A stretch of DNA of 33,749 nucleotides from Pelargonium cotyledonis (lineage: Eukaryota; Streptophyta; Magnoliopsida; Geraniales; Geraniaceae). Of the stretch, positions 20,710 through 31,547 are shown piece by piece (positions within the stretch are counted from its first letter, which is position 1; each line of letters opens with the position of its first letter). The stretch spans positions 1-33,749 of the forward strand of contig JAYMTA010000240.1 of the NCBI GenBank assembly GCA_036897625.1, given 5' to 3'. Under the pieces are notes generated by a model. That model had not been told where the DNA came from and did not search any database. It saw only the letters and a program-made list of their open reading frames with translations. The translations under genes were made by a program, and so were the position numbers.

Positions 20710-23037
20710 ATGGCAAAGAAACAAACTATCCTGTTTCTTGAACTCATCTTCTTGCTTGTTCTGATACTAGCTAGCTGCAGTTGGGGACAAGTACTGCACA
20801 ACTTGAGATCCAACAAGGTCTCCCATGGAGTCCCACATGGAAGTTTGGCTGCATCAGAGGCCTGCAAGCAGACTTATGGGTTCTTGCCATGCACCAAAAG
20901 TGTGATTGGGAACATTTTTTTTCTGTTTACAGTTACTTGATATTTTTGGCAGCCAAGTGGTTGACTAAAGGAAGTGAGATCATGCTGGAGATTAATGGGT
21001 ATGGTGTCTTTGGTGGTCTGTTCTTGCCTGTACTATGCTCTCTTCCTGGTGCTCTTATTATTCTGGGTAATAAGCTTAATTGATCTTTTTCTCTTCCAAG
21101 CTCCACATGTGGTTTATTTTGATTATCTGAAACTCTCTTTTTGAGGTGCTTGTACTACTATTCACCTATTGGTTCTTTGCTTTTGTGTGGCATCATTTTC
21201 TTTGTCCTTTTCTTCACTGTTGCTTTCAACTTGAAAATTGAATTGCTAGAAGTTTTACAGTAGTAACAGTACTCCTAATTTATCTCTTCAAATCACCATA
21301 GATTCTGGACTATTTGGAAGCAAAGAAACTGCTCAAAGTCAGGCCTCTATTGGGATGGGATTGCTGGCTGGATCAACCATTACACTGCTGACATTACTGT
21401 GGGGATCATGCATTGTTGCTGGCAAGTGTGATCTCCAGAACTCAGCCACAACAGATTCACCAGACACAAAAAGCTCGGGTTTAACAGGTAGTTTCCCGTA
21501 TATCGGACAGCATGTTATGTTTCTCGAGAAGAAGCTAGACCATATGTCTGATACACATGTTTAATCTCTTTCAGGTTCTGCTATCATGACTGATCACAGA
21601 ACTACCTGTTCTGCGCGCATCATGGTTATATCCATCGTTCCATTCGCATTAGTCCCACTACTGCAAGTTTTAACTTCTCACACTCGCTTAGCAATCTTGA
21701 TTTCACTCGTTGTATCCATTTCTCTGTTGCTCTCTTACTTCCTTTATCAGGTAAATTATCAACTTGAATGGATCAAAGTCTTGAAATCTTCAATAATAGC
21801 TTTAACTATGTTTTTGCACTATTGGTGCAGATCTTCCAACCTTGGATTCAGCACAGAAGACTAGCTTATGCGATGTACAAGCATGCGAAACCATTTACGC
21901 TTTGGCTGACAGACAATGGTGAACCAGATAGAGATGCATTACAAAAGTTAGTGTACTGTTGTTACCTTTCTTTCCCACCAACTTTTCACGATGCAAATAT
22001 ACTATGGCACTAAAGCTTTTGTTGCATATACTGGCAGGTTATTCGAAAATATTGACCATGATTCGGATGGATTTTTATCAGCTACAGAGCTAAGAGCACT
22101 GGTATTTGGGTTAAATTTTCGAGTGACTGATTGGGATATTGAAGATATTGCGCACAAACTATTAGAAGCTCTTGATACATCAGGGGATTCTCGTGTTGAT
22201 GTGAATGAGTTCATAGAAGGAATATCAAAATGGATTGAAAAGGCTTTGAGCTATGAGCCAGAAGTTAGTGACTCTCATAGTAATCGAGATCACCAGCAGA
22301 CGATAATTTCACAACTAGCTGCAGGTTTCAAATACACTTCTATTCCGGTATGTTTCGTGTTATTCATTCCTAAGTTTCTATTGTTGCTACATCTCTAACA
22401 ATGCATATATGCAGAAAAGGAACAAAATGCAGTTACTGGTAGATGAGAAAAAGGAAAGCAGTGAGGATCTGAAAAGGAACAACTCTAAAGCAATACTTAC
22501 ACTGATAATTGGAACTTGTATTGCTGCTGCATTCGCCAATCCCCTCGTGGATGCTGTGTCTAATTTCTCAACTGCTACAAGCATTACTCCTTTTTTCGTC
22601 TCATTCGTTGTCTTGCCATTTGTTTGCTCAAGCGAGATCATGCCAAGTCTGATTCTTGCCAGCAGAAAGAAGCAGAAGCATGCGTCTTTAATATTCTCCG
22701 AGGTTTTGAATCTTTCTTTTCTGATCTTTTATTTTTTTCTCTGCATATTAGCCATAACAATGGTTCTGAACCCTTTTTGTTTCTGCAGATATACAGGGAA
22801 GTGACCATGAGTAACATCCTGTACCTGTCAATTTTCTTAGTCCTCGTATATGTTCGCGAACTGACATGGAACTTCTCGTCTGAAATGATCATTGTTCTCC
22901 TTGTCTGCACTGTCATGGGCCTTTTTGCTGGTTTGAGAACCACCTTCTCTCCTTGGACAAGTTTGTTGGCTTATACACTCTATCCACTATCTCTTGTACT
23001 GATATATGTTCTTCACTACGTTCTTGGATGGTCATAG
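20710..23037 (+). pseudogene. NCL: NCL-type EF-hand Na+/Ca2+ exchanger, second tandem copy, reading frame interrupted
   Basis: Seven exons (20710-21066, 21302-21487, 21575-21750, 21831-21946, 22038-22347, 22415-22702, 22789-23037) encode the same exchanger family. This copy keeps a signal peptide (about residues 5-26, FLELIFLLVLILASCSWG), the TYGFLPC block, alpha-1 repeat (GGLFLPVLCSLPGALIIL), EF-hand loops DHDSDGFLSATE and DTSGDSRVDVNE, and alpha-2 repeat (FFVSFVVLPFVCSSE). In exon 1, after the Gly-Asn of IGN, 38 bases stand where the first copy has 42. The net 4-bp deletion in a T-rich tract gives TGA at 20938-20940. The rest stays open (about 561 codons in all). The alpha-1 repeat reads PG where the family has PD, a changed key acidic residue. 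It has one more intron (22348-22414) than the first copy. A TATA box lies at about 20631-20640. An assembly error cannot be excluded. Confidence 0.75.
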
Positions 23038-23549
23038 ACTCCATTTTGCCCAGTAATAAATCATTAGACAATGTAGTGAAGGTACTGATTCTGTAACTTT
23101 TGCATGCTTCTGTATAGCAAATGCTAAGGAAGCAACTCATTGGGTGTTTTATTTGGTCAAGGACAAAATGCTGATAAAGTGTGTTGCATCAAACTGAATC
23201 AAAGAAGCAAGAAAAACATCTGCAGATGCTTGCTGCATTAAACCCAGCAGCACATCAAAAGAAATTTAAGCCGGATGCCAAATAGATAACAGCTGAGCAT
23301 TGTATTATAACCTTAGATACTTGATATATCAAGTGCCAAAATAGTACACTGATTCAAATCAGTTACTGAAAACAAAAGAACTTGATATCACATGCCTAGA
23401 GTACACTGATTTAGATTAGTGGGAAAAAAAGAGTACATATTTCACACACCACAAGCTAGAGGTACTAGAAAAAGATAAGACGGTAACTGATCTGAATCTT
23501 CAGCAACAAGTCAACAACTGATATTCACATCATTTGGAATACTTTGGCA

Positions 23550-26453
23550 TTATCCTGCACGAGTCCTCGCCTCCTTGCGCTTATCCAGCCATTCCTTCAA
23601 AACTTCTGCATCTCTATTAGCAGGCTTCTCACTGCCTTGCTGCTGATCATCCAAAGACCAGTGGATCCTCTTTAGAACAGTTTTTGGATTTGGCTTTGAT
23701 GCCACCTGTTTATCCTGGGACTGGTCCTTTTGTTGCTGCTCATTCTGTTTTTTTGTGCTATGAGCAATTTCTTTTAGTTTAGAATCCCTTACCTGCTGCT
23801 GATCATCAAAGGGCACGACAGTCTTCAAAGCTGTGACTGAATCAGGTCTTGGTTTTTTGTGCTTTGGTGTCTGCTTCTGCTTAGATGTGCCGTTTAATTT
23901 TGTTTTCCTAGGCTGACCCAACCGTTTCGGTATCTTCGGTTCATTTGGTTGCACAAGGGAATCCCCTAATTTTCGTTTACATGGCCTTCTCTGGCTCTGA
24001 TCTTCTGATAGTTGCTGCTGTTCAGTACTATGCTTATCATCCAAGGGAAGCAATTTTACAGCAGTATCTGAACTTGGTTTTGCTTTAGAAGCCTTTACAG
24101 CTGTGCGTGAATGTGGTTTTGCTTTAGAAGCTGCCTTCCTGCGATGTGGTAGCTTCTGACCATTAAGCTTAGTATTGGTATCTGTTATAGGTGCATACCT
24201 TTTTCGCCTTTGATGCTGTGGTGGCTCCTCATCTTGCATTTGCCCTTGAGTTTGCGGATGTTGTTGAGGCTGAGAAACTTCCAGTAGCTGCTGGGTATCT
24301 GAAGTTGCCCCAATTACATTTGCAGTTCCAGTTGGCTGGCATGGGATCAGGTTATGCTGACCATGACGAGTCATTTGTTGCTGCTTCATTGGCAGAATGA
24401 ACTCCTCTACCATCTTGGCTATCCTAAGCTCTTGGGGCTGCCCATGCAAGGGAAGTTCTGGTCGCTGCTTGCACCGGGATGAAGATGATGGTGGGTCAGG
24501 TTTGGACAACCTTCGGCTACTACGCCTACGCCATAGTTGCATCTGCAGTCCCTCAGTCTGCTGCTCTATTTCAACCTCTACCAGCCGTTCTTGAATTGGA
24601 CAATCTGAATGCTGCTCCTGTTCAAACAGCTATTAGTTCAGACTTCAGAGGATATTATATTTTCACTAACATCAGCGAATTATTCAAGGGATACGTTACT
24701 AACAACAGATGAAGAAAAAGAATGAGATTTGTGGCCACAGTTCGACAAAGTCCACTTTACAATGATCATTATCAAGAAGACTATCGATAATAAGGATTAC
24801 GGACTAGGAACCTCGTGAGAATTTCTGATCGACACAAAAGCTCCTGTTCAGCTTTGATTTCTCAATCTTATGTTAGTGAACAGTCAATACTCATAAAACT
24901 ATCATCTAAATCACTTTCTAGTCTGGTCACTCATAACTTACTGACAATGAAATACTAAATAAGGCAAAAGACAATTATGGTTACCTGATATGGATGTGTC
25001 TCAGCTCCACCAGAAAGCTGATTGGCTTGTTCTTGTCTATTGGTCTCTGGAGTTTTTGGCACATCTACATTTGTTGCTTCAATCTGCATCACAGGGTGAA
25101 TGTGATCAAAAGGCACTCCAGGACTATTGGGTTCTATATATTGTTCATTCAAAACACACTCCGAGTTATTGGGCACAGACAAAAGATATGACACAATTTC
25201 CTCTGTTTGTAAATCCTGCTGTGGGGACTTTCCTAAACTTGGAGGCGCTACATGCTCTGTAGGTTGCTCGGTTTCAAGCTGCTGGTCTGTTGGCGCATTC
25301 TGTAAAGCTGTAATCGGTTCTTGCTCAGATACAAAAATCTCATGCATGCCACTAGGCTCTGTACCACCACCTTCACCTTCACAAGCTAGTTCCACTATAT
25401 TGGATCTCACTTCAATAAGCTGCAGATTTCGTGTTTCACTTGCTTGCAACTGTTCTTGATTTTGTTGCTCAGTCACTTCAATAACAGATCCAGCCACCCT
25501 ACATGGACTCTTTATTTGCTGCTGTTGCTCCTCAAAATTTGACCCCAGATTTTGCTTTTCCAACACATTCATTGGAAACTCACCAAGCACCGATTCAGCA
25601 ACAATACCGCCTTCACCAGAACAAGCTAGTTTCTCTACATTTGTCCCAACTTCAATATCGTGCTGTCTCTGTGTTTCATTTTGGCCTTCAGTCGGCTCCT
25701 TTTCTTGTATCAATTGCAGGTCTTGTTCTTGAGAAACAGATTCTGATTCTCTGATTGGACTCTTAGTTAGCTGTTGTTGCTCTTCCCCATTAGTATTATT
25801 TTCTACTTCTGTAGGTGCAAGTATGTTATGATTAGGCCCCTCAATTTCCTCCAATAATCGTGCAATATCTCCCAGTTGTTCCTCCACGATTCTCGTCCTA
25901 TCCAGCAGTGTATTAAACGTTCCCTATCAAAATATAAGATGCAACAATCATTACAGCCACAGTTCATAGCTAAAACAAAGATGATATATATCAAATTATC
26001 GGCAAAGTGATCCATTAGCCAATATTTACCCCTTTCTCCCCGCTAATACGTCCAACAGGGTAACTCGGGGAGATCATAACAACTCTAACTCTCTCTTGCC
26101 TATTAGACATCAGATCCTGCATGTCTCTGTTCGAACAAACAAGAAAACCAACCTCAATAATAAAAAAGGGTCAAATTTAGAATCAGTGTTAACAGGAAAA
26201 AGAACATCACCTCTTCATATTTGCCATCTCCTCCTTGAGCTGCTGCAGCTCCAGTGCGCATCTGCCCTGACACTTGTTCCTAAAAACTAACCCACTGAGC
26301 ATGGATGAATAAACATTTGAAAATCAATCGAGGTCCCGAAGTAAGGTATTACCTCATGGTTTGGATCATGTCCTCCAAAACCTTCTTCTCCAAGGCACAC
26401 GTGGGATTCCGACAACCGATTGGCTGAGCTGAGTGATGTTCACTTCCTTCCAT
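23550..26453 (-). CDS. Unrecognised Gln-rich protein with Cys-containing coiled-coil N-terminus and internal repeats
   Basis: Five exons (26353-26453, 26211-26279, 26030-26126, 24985-25923, 23550-24617) join in frame to 757 residues. Residues 1-89 hold CRNPTCALEKK and NKCQGRC, a C-x4-C-x17-C-x3-C spacing that could bind a metal, within a coiled coil. Residues 90-120 continue the coil (RTRIVEEQLGDIARLLEEIE). The exon 4 region is acidic, Gln-rich and low in structure. It contains a degenerate duplication: EEQQQ...KSP...LQLI...N(V/I)..LAC.GEGG at about 135-195 and again at 219-275. The last exon is basic and Gln-rich, with an AT-hook-like KRLGQPRKTK and three spaced copies of a [TAVK]...DD..QQQ motif. 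A nuclear role is plausible, but I know no named family. A 5' UTR intron (26462-27031) is likely. ATG 26453 is the first in the coding exon. Confidence 0.75.
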
Positions 26454-26461
26454 ATGGACAC

Positions 26462-27130
26462 CTTGCATTTGATTTACAGCAAACTTTACTACTAATTAAA
26501 GCAACTAAACAAAATCAAAACACAGAGCAGGAAATAATGCATAATGCAGAGCATATCCCTTCAGATAATCACAACAATATGAAACTTATTTAACTGCAAA
26601 CATGTAAATAAGATTAAACTAAAAACAAACTGACAACAAAGCAAAATCGTGAAGCTACAAGTTCACATATATCATTTACTGAGTAGTCTTTCAGTTCCAG
26701 GTTCTTTAGAACCATAATCCAATTAGGACTTCCACAACATAAAAAGAAAATGCAAAATGCACACGCAACATTGAGGTTTAAGAAAACTTAGTGATCAGCA
26801 ATAAAATAAAAAAATTACAAAAGAGAAAATAAATTTTGTTAGGCTAATGATAAGAAAGCCAGTAGCAAATTCTCTTTTTCCCAAGATCATAAAAACACAA
26901 AATAATCTCAACATGGCACAAACATCTGAAACTCGTTCCCTAAACAATGGATCAAACATGGTATATACAATAAAAAAAAAAAACAACCAAACCCACTTCC
27001 AAAATAAACATAAAAGGAGTGATATGGTTACCAGAAATGAAACCAGAGGGTGGTCTGTGGAAGAAAGATCGGGTTTTGGGGAAGAAACAAGGGTTTACAG
27101 ATTGGTTTTGATCTCTAAAAATTTCTACTG
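26462..27130 (-). other. Probable 5' UTR intron and leader exon of the Gln-rich protein gene
   Basis: CTG/GTAACC at 27032-27026 is a good donor, and the CAAG before 26461 is a good acceptor that enters a few bases before the start codon. The leader would begin near 27130. No coding is seen in it. Confidence 0.45.
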
Positions 27131-27131
27131 A

Positions 27132-28480
27132 ATGCATGTACTTTATTGTTTCACTTCCTCTCGGTTTGTGGAAGTTCAAAGGGCCCATTATACTTCACTT
27201 GCTGACTTGTCATTTCATTGTGGGTCCACTATGACTTGTCTTGTCATTTTGTTCTCCCTCCCCTACAAACTACAGGTATAGGTTTATTCTGTTTGAATTT
27301 GGGAAGTGAAGTCGGCCGGCCCATATTCTCCCACACCGCCAAACCCTTTCAATCGGGTTGCGGTCTGGGTTCGGGCCAAGCCCGCTCGAAGAGATCTTAA
27401 ATGGACAATTGTTGAATAATTTCTGGTTGGAGAAAGACAAAATATTATCGAGTTGGATTAATGATTATTCATGAAACATGATTCATTTGTAAGCAAAATG
27501 AGTTATCCAAAGTTTTAAACACTTAGGTGGTTAGCGTGCTACCTTTTATCGACTTTGACTTAATATACTCAGATTGATTTAGCGAGAATTCCAAACTATT
27601 TTGTCAAGTGCATGTATTCACTGTTTTTGTGGAAACTCATTATTTGCATGATATTTTGTGGTAAAATCCGAACCCCAACACTATTTAATAGTAAATAGTT
27701 ACTATAAAATAGTTGTTAGAAAAAATATGTGTGATGCAACTTACTTAAATGGGATAAAAAAGCACCCTATCATTTGTTGTCTTGTTTATAAGTAAAGATA
27801 TTGTCTTGAAAATACTCAAATTCTAAATTCGTTAGAGATCGAACCAAATGTTTGAATTAATAATTACATTATATTTTATAAAGTATGCACAAGAGTAGCA
27901 CACCATCACCGGGAGATCCAGATGTGTCCTTAGTGTTAAATCACATCATCATCTCTCTAACCAATCACCTTTCTTACGGGAAAGTTTCCTCCAAACACCT
28001 AATCACTTAGATCTGTGTCAACTTCAACCATTGTCTTTAATTTCATCTTATTTGTAATATATAACTGTACGTACTACAATACTTTCAATAATACAATCAA
28101 TATATCAATATTATTGGTCTTATTTGTTTCAACTCTTAGAAATCCGCATTAAGCATAAGATTAAGAATCATTCTCAAAATATTTGAATCACACATTGCTA
28201 TGAAGAATTTTAGAAAGAATTCTAAAGGGAGAAACTATAGAGGTGAATTATGAGATCTACTCCTCTTAGTAACGAGGCAATATTAATTATACTTACGGAA
28301 CAAGTTTGAAACGTGTTGTTCTGTGTTTAGTTGTTGATAAAGTAGAGTTCACTTCGGTGCTAATTTGAGTACTTAAAAGTACAACTCAATATGGGTTTGT
28401 GATTTGACCCATAGTGCCCTGAGCCCAACCTAATCTATATGGGCCCAAAAAAAAAAACTCAGACCTACTTTATCAAGAAC
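27132..28480. other. Divergent intergenic region, AT-rich, no gene seen
   Basis: GGGCCCA at about 27181 and an AAACCCT-type word near 27342 lie upstream of the Gln-rich protein gene, and both are common promoter words in plants. From 27400 to 28380 the DNA is AT-rich, with short repeats of ACTATTTAATAG type near 27680-27710. I recognise no complete transposon. Confidence 0.4.
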
Positions 28481-28520
28481 TGGGCCGAGATTGATTTGCT
28501 TGACAAGTGTCAAATGGGCC
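28440..28520 (+). promoter_or_regulatory. Cluster of three TGGGCC site II motifs upstream of the X8 gene
   Basis: TGGGCC occurs at 28440-28445, 28481-28486 and 28515-28520, about 285-365 bp before the start codon. A poly-A tract separates the first two. A TCP-type input is inferred from known plant promoters. Confidence 0.45.
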
Positions 28521-28803
28521 CACAAAATGCTTCCACCAAGCATCGAAGACAATCACAGCAACAACAGTAATGAAACACTCCATCTCCATGCGATGATCAG
28601 TAACCGACAAAACGGGCAATACTGCTCAGACACTTCCTCTTCCCGAAACATCAACGGTCACATTTTCCAAGTCCTTTCTCTGAATAAAACCCTGAACCCA
28701 CCCCATCAAATTCCATCACTTTCCTTCACTTTCTCTCTATCCAAACACCACTCCAACGACCCATTTTTCGATTCCTCCTTTTTCTCCTTCCACAATTACC
28801 AAA

Positions 28804-29950
28804 ATGCCCGTCAACTCCGCTTCCTCGCTCTCTCTCCTCCTCTTTCTCTCTCTAGCTTCTTCGCTCCCGCTGCCGTCTCTGACCGCGTCCAAATCCAAGG
28901 CCCAGGACGGCGGCTCTGGAACGCTGCAGCTCTGGTGCGTGGCGAAGAACAACGCCGAGGACGCTCCGCTTCTGACCGCCCTGCAATGGGCGTGCGGGCC
29001 CGGCGCCGCCGATTGCAGCCCAATTCAGCAGGGCGGAGCTTGCTACGACTCCGGCGACGTCCAGAAAATGGCGTCCTATGCATTCAACGACTACTACTTG
29101 AAGCATGGCATGACTGACGACAGCTGCAACTTCAACAACAATGCTGCTCTCACTTCCTTGGATCCGAGTAGGTCCTTCTAAACCCATTTCAATTTCAGCA
29201 TTGATTCAACAATTGGAGATCTGATCTGATTTGAATTCCACGTTTTGGATCGTTCTTTATTTTGAATTGTTGCTTGGATTTAGCTGTTTATGGCATTGTT
29301 GTTGTAGTTGCTCTTGCTGTTATTTGGATTTAGTTGGGTTTTGAAATCTGGTGGCAGAAAATCCCAATTCTGTTTGTTTTTGGTGGATTTGTCACTTAGT
29401 GTTCTGTTTTTATGTTTGTCTAATTCATGTTTCTTCATTATCTGTTTTCAGGTTATGGCAAATGCAAATTCCCATCCAGGTAAACTACTATGAATCAGAT
29501 TGAAATGATCATATTTATAAGCGAAAAAAGATTCTCAGCCATTCAGTTAATGGCTGAGACTTCTTCACCAATTAACACTTGTGCCCGCCCTATTGAATTT
29601 GTGGGCGCGGAGATTTATGTGCATGCATGATTGCTGGAATCTGTTTCAGTAGAACTATATATACATCTTGAATTGATAATTGCTTTTCCTAGCTTCGTTT
29701 GATGGACTAGCCACAATTTAATTAGTATGGTCCTTTAAACTTGCATTACTAAGTTGTGTGATACTAGTGAATCTTGTTATTGGACAGTGTGGCAGTGAAC
29801 AATGGCAGCTTATCCGGTTCACCTACAGTCATGGGTCTGGGACCTAGTGCGGATTTAAACAGCTGCAGTAAAATGGCTCAAAGATGGTTTTTGCCGGTAG
29901 TTATTGCTCATTCGTTTCTCGTAATCTCACAAGGTATCCGAGGTCTGTAG
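28804..29950 (+). CDS. Secreted X8 (carbohydrate-binding) domain protein, likely GPI-anchored
   Basis: Three exons (28804-29167, a 28-nt microexon 29452-29479, and 29788-29950) join in frame to 184 residues. A signal peptide (about 1-30, with an LLLFLSLASSLPL core) precedes an X8 domain that starts LQLWCVAKNN. Six cysteines, the usual X8 number, are at 45, 64, 71, 80, 108 and 126; the last is supplied by the microexon (YGKCKFPS). X8 domains bind beta-1,3-glucan; plasmodesmal callose-binding proteins (PDCBs) and non-catalytic relatives of glucan endo-1,3-beta-glucosidases carry them. After a short Ser/Gly/Asn linker, a hydrophobic tail (WFLPVVIAHSFLVI) ends the protein, as in GPI-anchored members. 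There is no glycosyl hydrolase domain, so it is a binding protein, not an enzyme. Confidence 0.88.
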
Positions 29951-30007
29951 CGCTCACTCTATACTAGAAATTTATGGGTGAAGCTGCTGAGGCAAATTTG
30001 TAGAGGC

Positions 30008-30183
30008 TTCAGGTTAGATTAGTGAGTCGTTTACGAATGTTGCTATACCACTTGTATCTTCAAAACCACAAGCATTTGCTATACCACTTGTATCTTCAAA
30101 ACCACTTGTATCTTCAGGTTAGATTAGTGAGTCGTATACGAATGTTGCTATACCACTTGTATCTTCAAAGCCACAAGCATTTG
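30008..30183 (+). repeat. 105-bp tandem duplication just after the X8 stop codon
   Basis: TTCAGGTTAGATTAGTGAGT recurs 105 bp apart (30009 and 30114), and each copy is followed by ACGAATGTTGCTATACCACT. Inside the unit, CCACTTGTATCTTCAAA is itself repeated, so the array is nested. It probably lies in the 3' UTR. Confidence 0.8.
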
Positions 30184-30387
30184 ACATAATGATCTATTAT
30201 GAGAAGCAGAGTTTTGACTATGCATGACTAATTTTGGTTGATCTTCTCATATCCCATCTGAAGTTTGAGGCCATACTTCAAATATTTCCAACCGTGTCAA
30301 AAGTGTTGCAAATGAAGATGCCTGGAGGATTGACTCAGGCAATTACGTACCTTGGTCATCATTTTCAACATCACAACAGCTACTTAA

Positions 30388-30406
30388 CGACGACGACGAC
30401 GACGAC
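30388..30406 (+). repeat. (CGA)6 microsatellite
   Basis: Six CGA units lie in the spacer between the X8 gene and the RING gene. There is no coding context. Confidence 0.8.
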
Positions 30407-30827
30407 CAAATAATAAAAAAAATAAAGGAAGAAAAACAAGAACACTGTTGTGTGTGCTCTTTGTTTGTTTAGGGTAATTAAGGTTCTTTGTTTAGAATTT
30501 AGATAGCGTTGCCTTTAATCCGTCTCAACAAATTTGTTGGCGCTGAGTGGCCGTCTAACCTATTTCCTTTGAGTATTGACAGATTTAACTGAAACTCTAT
30601 TGCCCTGTATCTCTAAAATCTCAAAAAATATAAACTACAAAAAGAAACCAATCATCTGTAAATTCAATAGGGTGGTACCAATAAAAAAAGCTTAAATTCT
30701 GTAAATTCAAGAACTATAGATAACAAATAGGGTAGTGCCATGATCAAATAAATATCACAAAAATTATAGTAACAAACATGGATGAACTAATGAACAAAAT
30801 ATCATATTTTACCTTTATATTAACAAA

Positions 30828-31547
30828 CTACTGTCTCTCCAAGTCTTGATCAATACCATCCTCTTGGCTGCAAGATTGAAGTCTTCTCGAAGATCTTTCC
30901 CTACTCAACATCCTCCTGAACGAGCTCAGTCGCGAATTTGACCCTTCGGTTTTAGCAAAAGGGTTGGCTCCCCGATCCGAAGGCCCTTCCACACCCATAG
31001 AGTTTCCGCGCTCCAACGGTGGAGCAGTGGGCTCAACTCCGGGCACCGCCTTGGGCTCCGGTGCCTCCACCGGCTCCACCTCAGTGCGGCAAATGGGACA
31101 GGTCGATGAGTGCACGGTGAGCCACTTGTCTATGCACTCAGCATGAAAAATGTGCTTACAATTTGGAAGCAACATGACCATTTCTTCATCCTCCAACATG
31201 CTCAAACAAACCGCACACTCAATCGCTGAAGTTTCCGTTGCTGTAGCTGTTGCTGTTGTGTCTCCGTCTTGCTTGAACACAAAGGTAGGCAGCGAGGCGA
31301 TGACCGAAGCGTCTAGGCCAGTCTTGGGAGGCTGGTCGCCGGAGCTTGCATGGTCTGCGGCGGCGGAGAGGCTAAGTCTGCGGATAGCGTTGCGGCGGCT
31401 TATTTGGCGGCGAATGACACATCTTGCGTATATTTTTAGCAAGACAACCAGAAATACGACAGCCAATATGCAAAGAATTGCAAGAAGCATAATTTTGTTG
31501 TCAACGTCTAACAGGCTCCGGTGATCATCATCGTCCCCAAAAATCAT
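30828..31547 (-). CDS. ATL-type RING-H2 E3 ubiquitin ligase
   Basis: A single exon of 239 residues, as is usual for the intron-poor ATL family. The order is a short acidic N-terminus, one membrane helix (about 19-41), a basic stretch, the GLD motif (77-79, [15 protein letters not shown]), the RING-H2 finger and a low-complexity tail. The finger has C111, C114, C130, H132, H135, C138, C150 and C153, spaced C-x2-C-x15-C-x-H-x2-H-x2-C-x11-C-x2-C, with LPNCKHIFH and the conserved Trp142. Pro128 lies two residues before the third Cys. All zinc ligands and the E2-binding surface are present, so it should be an active membrane-anchored ubiquitin ligase. Many ATLs respond to elicitors or stress; substrates cannot be predicted. 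The Ser/Arg-rich tail ([16 protein letters not shown]) could be phosphorylated. A (Thr-Ala)n run lies just before the RING. Confidence 0.93.
   Translation of the reverse strand: MIFGDDDDHRSLLDVDNKIMLLAILCILAVVFLVVLLKIYARCVIRRQISRRNAIRRLSLSAAADHASSGDQPPKTGLDASVIASLPTFVFKQDGDTTATATATETSAIECAVCLSMLEDEEMVMLLPNCKHIFHAECIDKWLTVHSSTCPICRTEVEPVEAPEPKAVPGVEPTAPPLERGNSMGVEGPSDRGANPFAKTEGSNSRLSSFRRMLSRERSSRRLQSCSQEDGIDQDLERQ

Noticed and set aside
20889-20922. A 33-nt mini-intron that might bypass the frame break in the second NCL copy
   Set aside because: It has a good acceptor, but the interval is far shorter than plant introns and the donor is poor.
27520-27560. tRNA-like words (GGTGGTTAGCGTGCTACC)
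   Set aside because: No matching cloverleaf or box B at the right distance, so I do not call a tRNA or SINE.
28491-29117. Longer plus-strand frame of 208 codons over the X8 gene
   Set aside because: It is out of frame with the X8 domain, and its translation is Arg/Ser-rich noise.
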